64,000 bases of DNA from Pseudomonas sp. LRP2-20 (GTDB lineage: Bacteria > Pseudomonadota > Gammaproteobacteria > Pseudomonadales > Pseudomonadaceae), in assembly GCF_024349685.1 (NCBI RefSeq), contig NZ_AP025944.1:2362001-2426000 (forward strand). Direction: 5' to 3'. Of this stretch, positions 16,265-24,585 are shown in pieces. The translations under genes were made by a program, and so were the position numbers. Positions within the stretch are counted from its first letter, which is position 1, and each line of letters begins with the position of its first letter. Under the pieces are notes generated by a model, which was not told the origin of the DNA, made no database searches, and saw only the letters and a program-made list of their open reading frames with translations.

Positions 16265-17197
16265 TCAATAGCCCAGTTCGGGATCGACCAGATTGTTCAG
16301 TTCCGCGCCGTTGGCCAGGCGCGTCATGTTCTCGGCCACCTGCTCGGCGATGCAGCGGTCGGACGCCGCAGAGGCCATGTGCGGGGTGACCCAGACACCC
16401 GGGGTGTGCCAGAGCGGCGAGTCGGCGGGCAGCGGTTCCTGCTCGAACACGTCGAGCAGGGCGCCGCGCAACTGTCCGCTGGCCAGGGCCTGGCCCAGGC
16501 CGTCCGCATCGAGGTGCTGGCCGCGGCCGCAGTTGATCAGGGCGCTGCCCCGGGCCATGTGCCGGAAGACCTCGTGGCCCAGCAGCCCTTGGGTGGTGGC
16601 GGTCAGTGGCAATAGGTTCACCAGGACGTCCAGTTCGCCTAGGAACTCGTGAAGCACCTGCGGGCCGCCGAAGGTCTTCACACCCTCGATGTCCTTCGGC
16701 GTGCGTGCCCAGCCACGAACGTCGTAGCCCGCCTCGGCCAGGCGCACGGCCACGGGCGCGCCGATGGCGCCCAGGCCCATCACGCCGACCTTGAAGTCCT
16801 GCGCCTTGCGTTGTTTCGGGCGCTGCCAGTGCTGGGTGGCGTTACCGGCGATCACCTGGTCGAAGCCGCGGTGGAAGTGCAGCACCCCCCAGTGCACGTA
16901 CTCGCTCATGCCCAGGGTGTGGTCAGGGTCCACCACCCGGCACACCGGCAGCGCTGGATTGCGTGAATCGTCCTGGGCCAGATGGTCGACCCCCGAGCCT
17001 ATCGAGTGCACCAGGCGCAGGTTGGGCAGGCGACCGAGGCTGCCCTGCGGAGGGAACCAGCACACGGCAATTTCGGCGTCCGCGGCCTGTGCATCCTCAG
17101 GTCGCAGCACCTGCAGTTGCGGTGCATGCTCGGCGAACAGCGCGGCCAGCCAGTCGGTCAGCACCGGGTTCTGGCACAGCAATACGAGGCTCGCCAT
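16265..17197 (-). CDS. D-2-hydroxyacid dehydrogenase (GhrA/hydroxypyruvate reductase-like)
   Basis: NAD(P)-dependent oxidoreductase of 310 residues that interconverts 2-oxoacids and D-2-hydroxyacids, for example glyoxylate or hydroxypyruvate. The Rossmann motif GVMGLGAIGAPVAVRLAEAG is at about 138-157, followed by the WARTPKDIEG region typical of NADP-preferring GhrA types. The catalytic set is present: Arg in LINCGRGQHLDADGL, Glu in LDVFEQEPLPADSPLW, and His in VWVTPHMAS. It starts one base after the stop of the aldolase gene, so the two are tightly coupled. Its position suggests it reduces the product of the aldolase step. Confidence 0.92.
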   Translation of the reverse strand: MASLVLLCQNPVLTDWLAALFAEHAPQLQVLRPEDAQAADAEIAVCWFPPQGSLGRLPNLRLVHSIGSGVDHLAQDDSRNPALPVCRVVDPDHTLGMSEYVHWGVLHFHRGFDQVIAGNATQHWQRPKQRKAQDFKVGVMGLGAIGAPVAVRLAEAGYDVRGWARTPKDIEGVKTFGGPQVLHEFLGELDVLVNLLPLTATTQGLLGHEVFRHMARGSALINCGRGQHLDADGLGQALASGQLRGALLDVFEQEPLPADSPLWHTPGVWVTPHMASAASDRCIAEQVAENMTRLANGAELNNLVDPELGY

Positions 17198-17198
17198 A

Positions 17199-17954
17199 TC
17201 AGCTGCACCAGTCCGTGCGCTGCTCGTCGATCAGGCTGAGCGCCGCTTGCCAGGCCATGTCGATGATCCCGTCGATGCCGTCGCGCCCGAACTGCGCCGC
17301 GGTATGCAGGCAGACCTCTTCGCTGGGGATGTTCAGCGCCACCCCGGCGGACATCGCCTGGATCTGCGCCTGGCAGGCACGTTCCAGGAAATAGATTTCG
17401 TGGAAGGCCGCCGCCACGCCGCCGCCGGCGGCCAGCAGGCCGTGGTTGCGCAGGATCATCGCCTTGTGCGTGCCAAGGTCGGCCACCAGGCGCTCGCGTT
17501 CTTCCAGCGACAGGGCGATGCCTTCGTAGGTGTGGTACGCCAGGTTGCCGTAGAACTTCAGCGCGTGCTGGGTCAGCGGCAGCAGGCCGTCACGCTGCGC
17601 CGACACCGCCATGCCCGCCGCCGTGTGGGTGTGGATGATGCAGTGCAGGTCCGGGCGGGCGTCGTGGATCGCCGAGTGGATGACGAACCCGGCGGCGTTG
17701 ACCTTTCCACCGTTGAAGTGACAGTCCACCACGTTGCCGTCCAGGTCGATGAGCACCAGGTCGCTGGCGCGCATTTTCTCGAAGGCCACGCCGTAGCGGT
17801 TGATCAGGAAGTGTCGATCGGGGCCGGGTACCCGCAAGGTGATATGGGTGTCGATCAGGTCGGTCATGCGGTAATAGGCGACCAGGCGGTACAGCGCGGC
17901 CAGGTCGCAGCGCGCTTGCCATTCGCTTTCCGACATATCGAGAGGCTTGCTCAT
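17199..17954 (-). CDS. Class II aldolase/adducin family protein
   Basis: Zinc-dependent lyase-fold protein of 251 residues. Metal-binding histidines are seen in CIIHTHTAAGMAV (HxH) and in AMILRNHGLLAAGGGV (NHG motif). THITLRVPG and HFLINRYGVAFEKMRASDLV give the N-terminal family pattern. Members are fuculose-phosphate-type aldolases or decarboxylases. The start overlaps the MFS stop by one base, and the dehydrogenase follows after one base, so importer, aldolase and dehydrogenase form one translationally coupled operon. Specific substrate unknown. Confidence 0.9.
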   Translation of the reverse strand: MSKPLDMSESEWQARCDLAALYRLVAYYRMTDLIDTHITLRVPGPDRHFLINRYGVAFEKMRASDLVLIDLDGNVVDCHFNGGKVNAAGFVIHSAIHDARPDLHCIIHTHTAAGMAVSAQRDGLLPLTQHALKFYGNLAYHTYEGIALSLEERERLVADLGTHKAMILRNHGLLAAGGGVAAAFHEIYFLERACQAQIQAMSAGVALNIPSEEVCLHTAAQFGRDGIDGIIDMAWQAALSLIDEQRTDWCS

Positions 17955-19264
17955 CAGGCGATTCCTTGGTAGGTGGAGAGGGTGGCCGGTGCGGCATTGG
18001 CGCGGCGCAGGTGCGCAAGGCCGAGCACGCCGGTCAGCGACATCAGGGCCAGCACGCTGAAGAACAGCGCCAGCGGTACCCATTGCCCGGCGAAGTGGCC
18101 GGCCAGGAAGGTGCCGAGCATCGGCGTCAGGCCGCCGGTAAGGCCGCTGCCCAGTTGATAGGCGATGGAGATGCCCGAGTAGCGCACCCGCGCCGGGAAG
18201 GCCTCGGCCATGTAGCCGGCGATCACCGCATATAGCGCCGCCAGCAGGATCACGGCCAGGGCGATGCCGGCGGTCATGTAGATCAGGTTGCCGGTCTGCA
18301 CCAGCAGGAACATCGGGTACGGCACCAGGATGCACAGCGACGCCACCCACTTGAGGAAGCGGCCTTCGCCGAGCCGTTCGGCGAGCATCGCCGAACAGGG
18401 CTGCGAGAGGAATTGCAGGATGGTCACCACGAACAGGCAGTCGAGAATGGTCGACTTGGCGATGCCCTGGTATTGGGTGACGTAGGTGATCATGAAGGTG
18501 TTGGTGAAGAAGAAACCGCCGGAGCCAATGGTCACCGCCAGGGCGGCGAACAGGATGTTCTTCCAGCCTTTGCGCAGCACTTCCATCACCGGGTTGTCCG
18601 AAGTCTGGTCGCTGACCTTGACCTCGGCGAACTCCGGCGACTCGGGCACGCCGAAGCGAATCACCAGGCCGACGATCATCAGCACGCCGCTCATCAGGAA
18701 CGGCAGGCGCCAGCCCCAGCTCATCAGGGCGTCCTGGTCCATATCGGTGATGAAACGGAAGGCGATCAGTGCCAGCAACAGGCCGGCCGGGCTGCCCCAC
18801 TGGGCGAACGAGGCGAAGAACACCTTGCGGCCCTTGGGCGCGTGTTCGCTGGCCATCAGCACCGCGCCTCCCCATTCGCCGCCGACCGAGATGCCTTGCA
18901 GCAAGCGCAGGAAGATCAGGCCGATCGGCGCCCAGATACCGGCCTGGGCGTAGGTGGGCAGCAGCCCGATGCAGGTAGTGGCCACGCCCATCAGGACGAT
19001 GGTCACCAGGAGCATTTTCTTGCGCCCGAGGCGATCGCCAAGGTGGCCGAAGACCATGCCGGCGAAGGGCCGGGCGATGAAGCCCACGGCAAAGCTGCCG
19101 AACGCCGCCATGGTGCTGAGCATCGGGTTCTCACTGGGGAAGAACAGTTGCCCGAGCACCAACGCAGCGGCGAAGGCGTAGATGTAGAAATCGTAGAATT
19201 CGATGGTGGTGCCGATGAAGGCTGCCGCCGCGGCACGACGCGGGGTTGAGGTGTTGCGGCTCAT
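17954..19264 (-). CDS. MFS transporter, metabolite:H+ symporter family
   Basis: Inner-membrane importer of 436 residues with 12 predicted helices. The N-terminal FIGTTIEFYDFYIYAFAAAL and the loop GHLGDRLGRKKMLL are signatures of the MHS subfamily (ShiA, ProP, KgtP), which takes up organic acids, betaines and similar solutes. LLQGISVGGEWGGAVLMASE is the TM5 signature. I chose the ATG at 19264, which has AGGAG ten bases upstream. It is the first gene of the module, divergent from the LysR gene at 19417, and probably activated by it. Confidence 0.92.
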   Translation of the reverse strand: MSRNTSTPRRAAAAAFIGTTIEFYDFYIYAFAAALVLGQLFFPSENPMLSTMAAFGSFAVGFIARPFAGMVFGHLGDRLGRKKMLLVTIVLMGVATTCIGLLPTYAQAGIWAPIGLIFLRLLQGISVGGEWGGAVLMASEHAPKGRKVFFASFAQWGSPAGLLLALIAFRFITDMDQDALMSWGWRLPFLMSGVLMIVGLVIRFGVPESPEFAEVKVSDQTSDNPVMEVLRKGWKNILFAALAVTIGSGGFFFTNTFMITYVTQYQGIAKSTILDCLFVVTILQFLSQPCSAMLAERLGEGRFLKWVASLCILVPYPMFLLVQTGNLIYMTAGIALAVILLAALYAVIAGYMAEAFPARVRYSGISIAYQLGSGLTGGLTPMLGTFLAGHFAGQWVPLALFFSVLALMSLTGVLGLAHLRRANAAPATLSTYQGIA

Positions 19265-19390
19265 TCGAGGCTCCTGAGAGTCATTTTTATAGGCAGGAGG
19301 AGAGGCATGCATGGGCATGACGGTCGCACTCTGGCGGTGCGTTGCTGGATGTTGCGCCAAGCTCTATGCTAGGAAAAGCTTCTAATTCCA

Positions 19391-19402
19391 ATACTCAAGT
19401 AT
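19391..19402. promoter_or_regulatory. Candidate LysR operator between MFS and lysR genes
   Basis: Perfect dyad ATACTCAAGTAT lies in the 152-bp divergent region, with AAGCTT sequences on both sides. LysR regulators usually bind T-N11-A dyads in such divergent spacers. Binding is inferred, not shown. Confidence 0.5.
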
Positions 19403-19416
19403 AAGCTTGGCAAATA

Positions 19417-20394
19417 ATGACGAGTCCAGTAGCCACCTCCCCAAGAAACCCGGAAGCCAAGCGCTTTCTCAATGATCGTCTGGACTGGAACCTGTTGCGC
19501 ACCTTCCTGGTGATCGCCCAGGAAGGCAGCATCAGCCGGGCTGCCGCGCGCCTGCACCTGAGCCAGCCGGCAGTCAGCCAGGCGCTCAAGCGTCTGGAAG
19601 AGCAACTGGACAGCGCGCTGGTGGTACGCCGCGGGCCGCGTATCGCGCTGTCCAAGGCGGGCGAGGAAGTGATGCAGATCGCCGCCGAACTCTACGGCAC
19701 CATGTCGCGCCTCGGGCCTGCGCTGGATACCCCGACAGAGACCGTGACGGGCAAGATCAGGTTGTTGAGCATCAGCCGCATCCAGTCCCGCTGCTACGAC
19801 GACTTCCTCGCCCAGTTTCACAACGAGTACCCGCAGGTGGAACTGGAAATCGACGTGTTGCGTAGTTCCGACGTGGTCAGTGCGCTGTTGCAGAAGACCG
19901 CATCGTTCGGTCTCAGCCTCTGTCGTACCCCACAGCCCAAGCTGGAGCAGCGGGTGTTGCTGGAGCAGCGCTACGCCTTCTTCTGCGGCAAGCGCCATCG
20001 CCTGTTCGGCCGCAAGAACCTGACTCTGGGGGATCTGCAGGGCGAGAACTTCGTCAGCTTCACCAGCGACCAGATCGGCGGCAACCTCTCGCCGCTCACG
20101 GTGTTCAGGGACCAGCAAGGGTTTACCGGACGTATCGTTGCCTCGTCGCCGAGCCTTGACGAAATCCTGCGGCTGGTGGAAGCAGGATTTGGTATCGGGT
20201 GCCTACCCGAGCATATTGTCGCTGCGCATTTGCAGGCCAACGAGCTGTGGCGTTTACCGCCGTGGGACGGGGTGATCGATGTGAATGTGTACTTGCTTTG
20301 GAATCGCGAACAGAAGTTGACACAGGCTGAGTCGATATTCTTGGAACGGTTTCGGCAGATGCTAATGACAACGGACTCAGCAGAGAGGTTTTGA
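19417..20394 (+). CDS. LysR-family regulator of the adjacent catabolic module
   Basis: Regulator of 325 residues. The helix-turn-helix lies at residues about 23-80: NLLRTFLVIAQEGSISRAAA, RLHLSQPAVSQALKRLEEQL, VVRRGPRIALSKAGE. The full periplasmic-binding-like effector domain follows (KIRLLSISRIQSR, then VEAGFGIGCLPEHIV). The N-terminal extension of about 20 residues before the HTH is longer than usual. Divergent orientation to the MFS gene supports control of the transporter/aldolase/dehydrogenase/deacetylase set. The inducer is unknown. Confidence 0.9.
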   Translation: MTSPVATSPRNPEAKRFLNDRLDWNLLRTFLVIAQEGSISRAAARLHLSQPAVSQALKRLEEQLDSALVVRRGPRIALSKAGEEVMQIAAELYGTMSRLGPALDTPTETVTGKIRLLSISRIQSRCYDDFLAQFHNEYPQVELEIDVLRSSDVVSALLQKTASFGLSLCRTPQPKLEQRVLLEQRYAFFCGKRHRLFGRKNLTLGDLQGENFVSFTSDQIGGNLSPLTVFRDQQGFTGRIVASSPSLDEILRLVEAGFGIGCLPEHIVAAHLQANELWRLPPWDGVIDVNVYLLWNREQKLTQAESIFLERFRQMLMTTDSAERF

Positions 20395-20500
20395 CCATAG
20401 GGTCGGGCCCTCATTTTCACATTGCACTATCATGCAGTGGAGTAAGACGCTGTGTAGACGGCGCGATCAATGGTTTGAGGCCTGACTACTGTGAGCACTA

Positions 20501-20787
20501 TGAATCGCCCCTAGTTTCCTAGACACCTCCAAGCCTCTTAATGAGGCTCAAATAGGAGCCATGAGTCGTCAGCGTTACCCTGAAGAATTCAAGATCGAAG
20601 CGGGCAAGCAAGTGACCGAGAAAGGCAAGCCTGTCGCCGACGTTGCCCAGCGCTTGGGCATGTCCGTTCACAGTCTCTACGCCTGGATCAAGGATGTGCA
20701 GCGACCTTGCTATCGACGCCATGTTGATGGCCGTTTGGCGACGGCGCCTTGCCAACGACAATAAGCCAGCACTAGCGAATATTCGCT
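20501..20787 (+). mobile_element. Second IS3-family remnant (left end)
   Basis: The terminal repeat TGAATCGCCCCTAGTTTCCT at 20501 matches the end at 2404. It is followed by the start of OrfA and then a jump into the OrfB integrase core (DLAIDAMLMAVWRRR at about 20702-20750). The rest of the element and its right end are missing. A perfect palindrome AGCGAATATTCGCT lies at 20774-20787, near the breakpoint. Confidence 0.75.
20561..20764 (+). pseudogene. IS3-family OrfA start fused to OrfB fragment by deletion
   Basis: MSRQRYPEEFKIEAGKQVTE and RLGMSVHSLYAWIK are the N-terminal HTH of an IS3 OrfA. After WIK the sequence jumps into OrfB: in a neighbouring frame it reads DLAIDAMLMAVWRR, part of the transposase catalytic core. 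The resulting 67-codon frame is not a functional transposase. Confidence 0.75.
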
Positions 20788-20833
20788 TTCACAGGTCGCG
20801 GGACTGCCTGTGAAACTCGAACAGGAGATCTCC

Positions 20834-21037
20834 ATGACGTTCAATAAAGACCGACGCGTTGCAGTTGCTGGAGCGCATGACCCACTGTGTCGGCGCGTGG
20901 CAGAACTACTGCTACGCCGCGCTCCCTTGGTGAAATGCAAGCGGATCACCTTTGGCACCACAAAAAGTGGCCGTAGGCCGTATTGGAGTGTAGCTTTGCT
21001 CTCGAATGTGAGAGTGGCCCAAAAGGTATTGGAGTAG
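20834..21037 (+). CDS. Unrecognised small protein, doubtful
   Basis: An open frame of 67 codons with AGGAG seven bases before the ATG. The product is basic (MTFNKDRRVAVAGAHDPLCR, ending VRVAQKVLE). I recognise no family. A CACAGG/CCTGTG hairpin at 20790-20812 precedes it. It lies between an IS scar and the convergent TerC gene. Coding status is uncertain. Confidence 0.25.
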   Translation: MTFNKDRRVAVAGAHDPLCRRVAELLLRRAPLVKCKRITFGTTKSGRRPYWSVALLSNVRVAQKVLE

Positions 21038-21278
21038 GTTTCCGTCCCCACGGGTTGCTGTGAGTACGGACAGCATAGTGAACACTTAGCCGTCATTGCT
21101 CTGGCATTTATTTCTTCTGGAAGAGCAGTGGGCAGACTGTCGTGATATCAATATGGAGGGGGCAGATGGTCGATTGGAAACAATAAAGTAGCGTGAGGTT
21201 GTTTTATCGGATGGCAAAGGCAATGAAGTGTAGCTTTATTCCTCATTGCTCCGCCAACACTGTTCTTGGACGGGTAGA

Positions 21279-21977
21279 TCAACTCCGCGCGGGCAATGCT
21301 CGCTTTCTCGAAATCAAATAGCCAAGCGCTAGGACCAGGACAGCGCCGATGGCAGCTGAGGCATAGTGCATGGTGGTGGGTGTGATCGGGATTGTAGACA
21401 GATGTTTTGCCACTAGCGCATCAGCGGCGATCATGCCGCCTGCGATCCAACCAAGCAACGCGGCTCCGAGTGCGATGATCTGTGGGAATCTATCCATCAA
21501 GGCGAGAACAAGGCGACTGCCCCATACGATGATTGGAATACTGATCAGCACACCCAAGGATACGAGAAGGAGGTCGCCGCCGGCTGCGCCAGCAAGCGCC
21601 AGTACGTTATCCAAGGACATGACCGCATCTGCAATGATGATCGTTTTGATCGCGGAAATCAGTTTAGTCCCGCCGGCAATTTCGCCGGTATCTTCCTGCT
21701 CAGCCTGAAACAGCTTTATTCCGATCCAGAGCAGCATGAGTCCGCCAACAATTTTGAGTGCGGGCAGAGCAAGAATTTGAATGGCAAAAAATAGTAGAGC
21801 GATTCGAAGCAGTATCGCGCCTGCAACGCCGGCGGTGATGGCTCTTTTCCTGAGATCAGCCGGTAAGTTTCTACAAGCCAGAGCGATCACAACAGCGTTG
21901 TCGCCTCCCAGCAGAATGTCGATTGCCACAATCTGGGCGAGTGCCGCCCATGAGAATGAGTTGAATATTTCCAGCAT
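21279..21977 (-). CDS. TerC-family integral membrane protein
   Basis: Seven-helix membrane protein of 232 residues. The diagnostic metal-site motifs are both present: DILLGGDNAVVIALACRNLP in the first half and DAVMSLDNVLALAGAAGG in the second. TerC/YjbE/Alx proteins are linked to manganese export and to metal or redox homeostasis, including metalation of exoenzymes. The start at 21977 follows GGCGACCTCA with no strong ribosome site. It is alone on its strand, 140 bp after the small membrane-protein gene. I looked for a yybP-ykoY riboswitch upstream and did not see a convincing one; only a plain hairpin is present. Confidence 0.9.
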   Translation of the reverse strand: MLEIFNSFSWAALAQIVAIDILLGGDNAVVIALACRNLPADLRKRAITAGVAGAILLRIALLFFAIQILALPALKIVGGLMLLWIGIKLFQAEQEDTGEIAGGTKLISAIKTIIIADAVMSLDNVLALAGAAGGDLLLVSLGVLISIPIIVWGSRLVLALMDRFPQIIALGAALLGWIAGGMIAADALVAKHLSTIPITPTTMHYASAAIGAVLVLALGYLISRKRALPARS

Positions 21978-21995
21978 TGAGGTCGCCTAAAAGGT

Positions 21996-22025
21996 AGCCG
22001 CTGGGACAGTTAAGCTCCAGCGGCT
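21996..22025 (-). promoter_or_regulatory. Hairpin in terC leader or terminator of upstream gene
   Basis: Perfect 9-bp inverted repeat AGCCGCTGG / CCAGCGGCT with a 12-base loop, 19 bp upstream of the TerC start on the minus strand. There is no T-run, so it is more likely an mRNA leader structure than an intrinsic terminator. Confidence 0.5.
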
Positions 22026-22118
22026 GCAGTTAATCCGGCTACTTGATAACCGGCACGGAGGGGAGGCCCATTGAGGAGCCTTTGGTGCGAGGTTTTAAAA
22101 CGTCCTAGATTGGTGCTG

Positions 22119-22439
22119 TTACTCCTGGGGTTTCCAACCGCACACGTAGGCGGTAAGCAACGTCCAGATTCCGAAGGTGCCAGAAACAGTGAAAAGCCAT
22201 GGGTTAAGGGCATCTGCCCAGTATTTAATCAGGGCTCCACTTTGCATGAAAAGACCCACGGACTGCAGTGTTACGAGCAGAAAACCGAGACCGAGCATTA
22301 AGACCAGAAGCCCAACGTAGCCGTTGATCATGATTTTCTGAGCAATGCTTTGCTCAGTTTCAGGGCTGGCCACTTTTGCGGTCGGCTCTGAGTGAGCTGA
22401 GGCAGCGGTTTTCCGAGGTACAGTCATAGATTCGCTCAT
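22119..22439 (-). CDS. Small membrane partner of the DctM-type permease
   Basis: A 106-residue protein with a polar N-terminal part (about 1-35) and two predicted helices: NGYVGLLVLMLGLGFLLVTL (about 39-60) and NPWLFTVSGTFGIWTLLTAY (about 80-100). It starts 25 bp after the permease stop with GGAG before the ATG, so the two are co-transcribed. Classical DctQ subunits have four helices and about 160 residues, so this would be a reduced or different small subunit. I recognise no exact family; the partner role is inferred from position. Confidence 0.6.
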   Translation of the reverse strand: MSESMTVPRKTAASAHSEPTAKVASPETEQSIAQKIMINGYVGLLVLMLGLGFLLVTLQSVGLFMQSGALIKYWADALNPWLFTVSGTFGIWTLLTAYVCGWKPQE

Positions 22440-22464
22440 TATTCGCTCCAAATCTTGAGAAATT

Positions 22465-23811
22465 TCACGCCGGTACCGGAAGCCAGCCCATACCAACGCC
22501 GACACCAATGAAGATGAAAGGCACCACGTAGTAAACAATCAGCGGGATGAAAGTCCTCGCTGGCGGTACCTGGGCGATGCCGGATGCGATGTAAATCGAA
22601 GCTGAGCCTGGCGGGGACGCACCTTCCGTCGAAGCAGCGATTAGTACCAAGGCCGCAGCCAGATAGGGATTCACTCCGGCGTACATCAGCACGCTGAAAC
22701 CAATACCGCCAATAGTTGCAACCGTTGCTGTGGAGCTCAGTGGGCCAGCTACCAGAATCACCAGCACAACCACAATGAAGCATGCAGTAAGTGGCGAAGC
22801 ATTCATGCCCTGCAGCAAGTCGGAAAGCTGTTCGCCCAGACCAAGCAGCCCCAGCGAAGCACCACCAGCGAAAGCAAAAACCAGAGTAGTACCGACTTCG
22901 CGATAACGAGGTGCTGTAGATGCAATCAGTTGATGCCACCCTTTGAAGGTTTTAGGCAGCTTCCTCCAACCCATGAGCAGAGCGAAGATGCCAAGCATCA
23001 CAGGCATCCAGATCATCAGTGAGATCGACTTCATGTTGCCGCTACCGAGCGCAGCCGACAGCATCTCGCTGACAGGGCCAAGCGTCAGGCAGATCGGAAT
23101 AGCGATGGCAATGAAGATCAACATGGTCCACCAGCCTTGGCTCAAGGTGTGACGCAGTGGCTGGATGTCATCGTTACCGTCGCGCCCAATCTTGTGCTTC
23201 CTCACAAACATGAAAACCATGATGAGGCGCCAGAGCAAACACCAAGCGGAGACTGCATACATGGTAAGCAGTAGCTTCTCGACGGTGACAAAGGGGGCGA
23301 CTGTACCCAGTCCAACCAGTATGAAGAAGGAGCCGCTTGGTGGAATCACGTTGCCCAGGCCTGAGTTGCCCGCAACCACAGTTGCTGATACTTCTGCTGG
23401 CCATTGCGACTTCTTCATCCAAGGAATGGTGACAGTCCCGATCGTTGCGGCATTAGCAGAGCCAGCATGGGCAACAGAACCGAAAAGTGCGGCGCCTATC
23501 GTCGCTACGTAACCGGCTCCACCGGGAAGCCTTCCCATCATCGAGTTCAGCATGGCGACCTGCAAGTCGATGATGCCGGTCTTCGAGAGCAGGAAACCGA
23601 TGAATGTGAACGCCAGGGCTGAGAAAACGACCTGTTCTTGGAAAGCAGACGACATGCCGCCAACTGCAATACCTAAAAAATCGCCTTTACCAAATAGACA
23701 GACAGCTACGAAGCCAATAACCATAGCTTCAGCGATGCCTCGCTTAAGCCATGTACTCCATAAAATGATTACGGCTATGTAAGTGGCTAATGCCCACACT
23801 GCAAGACCCAT
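22465..23811 (-). CDS. TRAP-type (DctM-like) large permease subunit
   Basis: Membrane protein of 448 residues with about 11-12 helices. SVAHAGSANAATIGTVTIP, WPAEVSATVVAGNSGLGNVI and PPSGSFFILVG match the DctM pattern, where a serine/glycine-rich loop and the IPPS motif form the substrate path. ASTEGASPPGSASIYIAS is the matching motif in the second half. No periplasmic binding protein (DctP) is found nearby, which is unusual for a TRAP system. It lies next to a TauD-type dioxygenase and an IclR regulator, and probably imports that enzyme's substrate, likely an anionic organic compound. Confidence 0.85.
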   Translation of the reverse strand: MGLAVWALATYIAVIILWSTWLKRGIAEAMVIGFVAVCLFGKGDFLGIAVGGMSSAFQEQVVFSALAFTFIGFLLSKTGIIDLQVAMLNSMMGRLPGGAGYVATIGAALFGSVAHAGSANAATIGTVTIPWMKKSQWPAEVSATVVAGNSGLGNVIPPSGSFFILVGLGTVAPFVTVEKLLLTMYAVSAWCLLWRLIMVFMFVRKHKIGRDGNDDIQPLRHTLSQGWWTMLIFIAIAIPICLTLGPVSEMLSAALGSGNMKSISLMIWMPVMLGIFALLMGWRKLPKTFKGWHQLIASTAPRYREVGTTLVFAFAGGASLGLLGLGEQLSDLLQGMNASPLTACFIVVVLVILVAGPLSSTATVATIGGIGFSVLMYAGVNPYLAAALVLIAASTEGASPPGSASIYIASGIAQVPPARTFIPLIVYYVVPFIFIGVGVGMGWLPVPA

Positions 23812-23881
23812 AACGGTATACCTTTGTTATTATCAATGAACCGCTCTTGATGTTTAAACCAAACAACCAAAGCACTCGGAT

Positions 23882-23899
23882 TATCCATTTCAATGGATA
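23882..23899. promoter_or_regulatory. Palindromic operator candidate upstream of the permease
   Basis: TATCCATT-TC-AATGGATA is a perfect 8-bp dyad, 71 bp upstream of the permease start. IclR-type proteins bind short AT-rich palindromes of this kind. Which regulator uses it is unknown. Confidence 0.5.
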
Positions 23900-23923
23900 T
23901 AAAACTGGGCTCAGTGCTGCGCG

Positions 23924-24400
23924 TTATTTAATTTTAGCGCACATAGCAAAGCTCAGTTTTGCTGTTGTCGGCTTGAGAGCAGTCCTTGCAACCCGAGGTA
24001 CCATGCCGGGTTTCTCGCCAACCGATGAACGGGTCAGCGCGAAGCACAACGTCAGTGCCAGCGCTGAAATGGTGATAGCAGTGCCCGCAGGTCTGCTAAT
24101 TGTAGAGCCGTCGAGGGCTATCAGCGCACTGCCGATCGTCCCGGCAACGTTTCCTGTCGCGCACGCCCAAGCGATCCCGGTAAGGGACGATAAATTCCGA
24201 TGAGCGTTGACGGTTGATCTGGTGGGCACGCTTTTAATCAAAAACACGCAGCAGCAGGTAACGAACGCAAGGATGCTCTGTGAGGTTCCGGTCGTATCGG
24301 CCAGGCTCGTGAAACCACATAGCGATAGCAGGCAGGCTAGGCGCCAGTGGTGCTTAGCACCTGGGGTTGTGGCCTGTTGGGACTCATTATCGGCACGCAT
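23924..24400 (-). CDS. Unrecognised small membrane protein
   Basis: Open frame of 158 codons with GGGGTGAT five bases before the ATG. Three or four hydrophobic segments are visible: about residues 19-36 (WRLACLLSLCGFTSLA), 43-60 (ILAFVTCCCVFLIKSV), 76-96 (IAWACATGNVAGTIGSALIAL) and 105-125 (AGTAITISALALTLCFAL). It precedes the permease on the same strand, with about 110 bp between. By size and topology it could be the four-helix small subunit (DctQ role) of the TRAP-like system, but I see no DctQ signature. Reading as a real gene is moderately supported. Confidence 0.45.
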   Translation of the reverse strand: MRADNESQQATTPGAKHHWRLACLLSLCGFTSLADTTGTSQSILAFVTCCCVFLIKSVPTRSTVNAHRNLSSLTGIAWACATGNVAGTIGSALIALDGSTISRPAGTAITISALALTLCFALTRSSVGEKPGMVPRVARTALKPTTAKLSFAMCAKIK

Positions 24401-24488
24401 AACTCATCACCCCTCGATTATTTTTGTCTATCAGTGGTTTGGGGGAAACCAACGGGCCCACGGCCCGCTTACCTATATTCATAACCAG

Positions 24489-24540
24489 ATTATGATTTTT
24501 GTAAAGGGGCATTGCAAAAAATCATAACGTCATTATGATT
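24489..24540. promoter_or_regulatory. Three-copy ATTATGATT operator upstream of the dioxygenase gene
   Basis: AATCATAA-CGTCA-TTATGATT at 24520-24540 is a perfect 8-bp dyad, and a third half-site ATTATGATT sits at 24489-24497. The cluster lies 46-97 bp before the dioxygenase start. The IclR gene just downstream is the obvious candidate regulator; this is inferred. Confidence 0.6.
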
Positions 24541-24585
24541 TGCCTAGGGCCATCCCCCCCATCTGGCCTCTCAGAGGAGAAAACA

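Noticed and set aside
21978..22118. yybP-ykoY manganese riboswitch before terC
   Set aside because: I looked for the conserved GGGGAGUAG and CUACC elements and found only simple hairpins.
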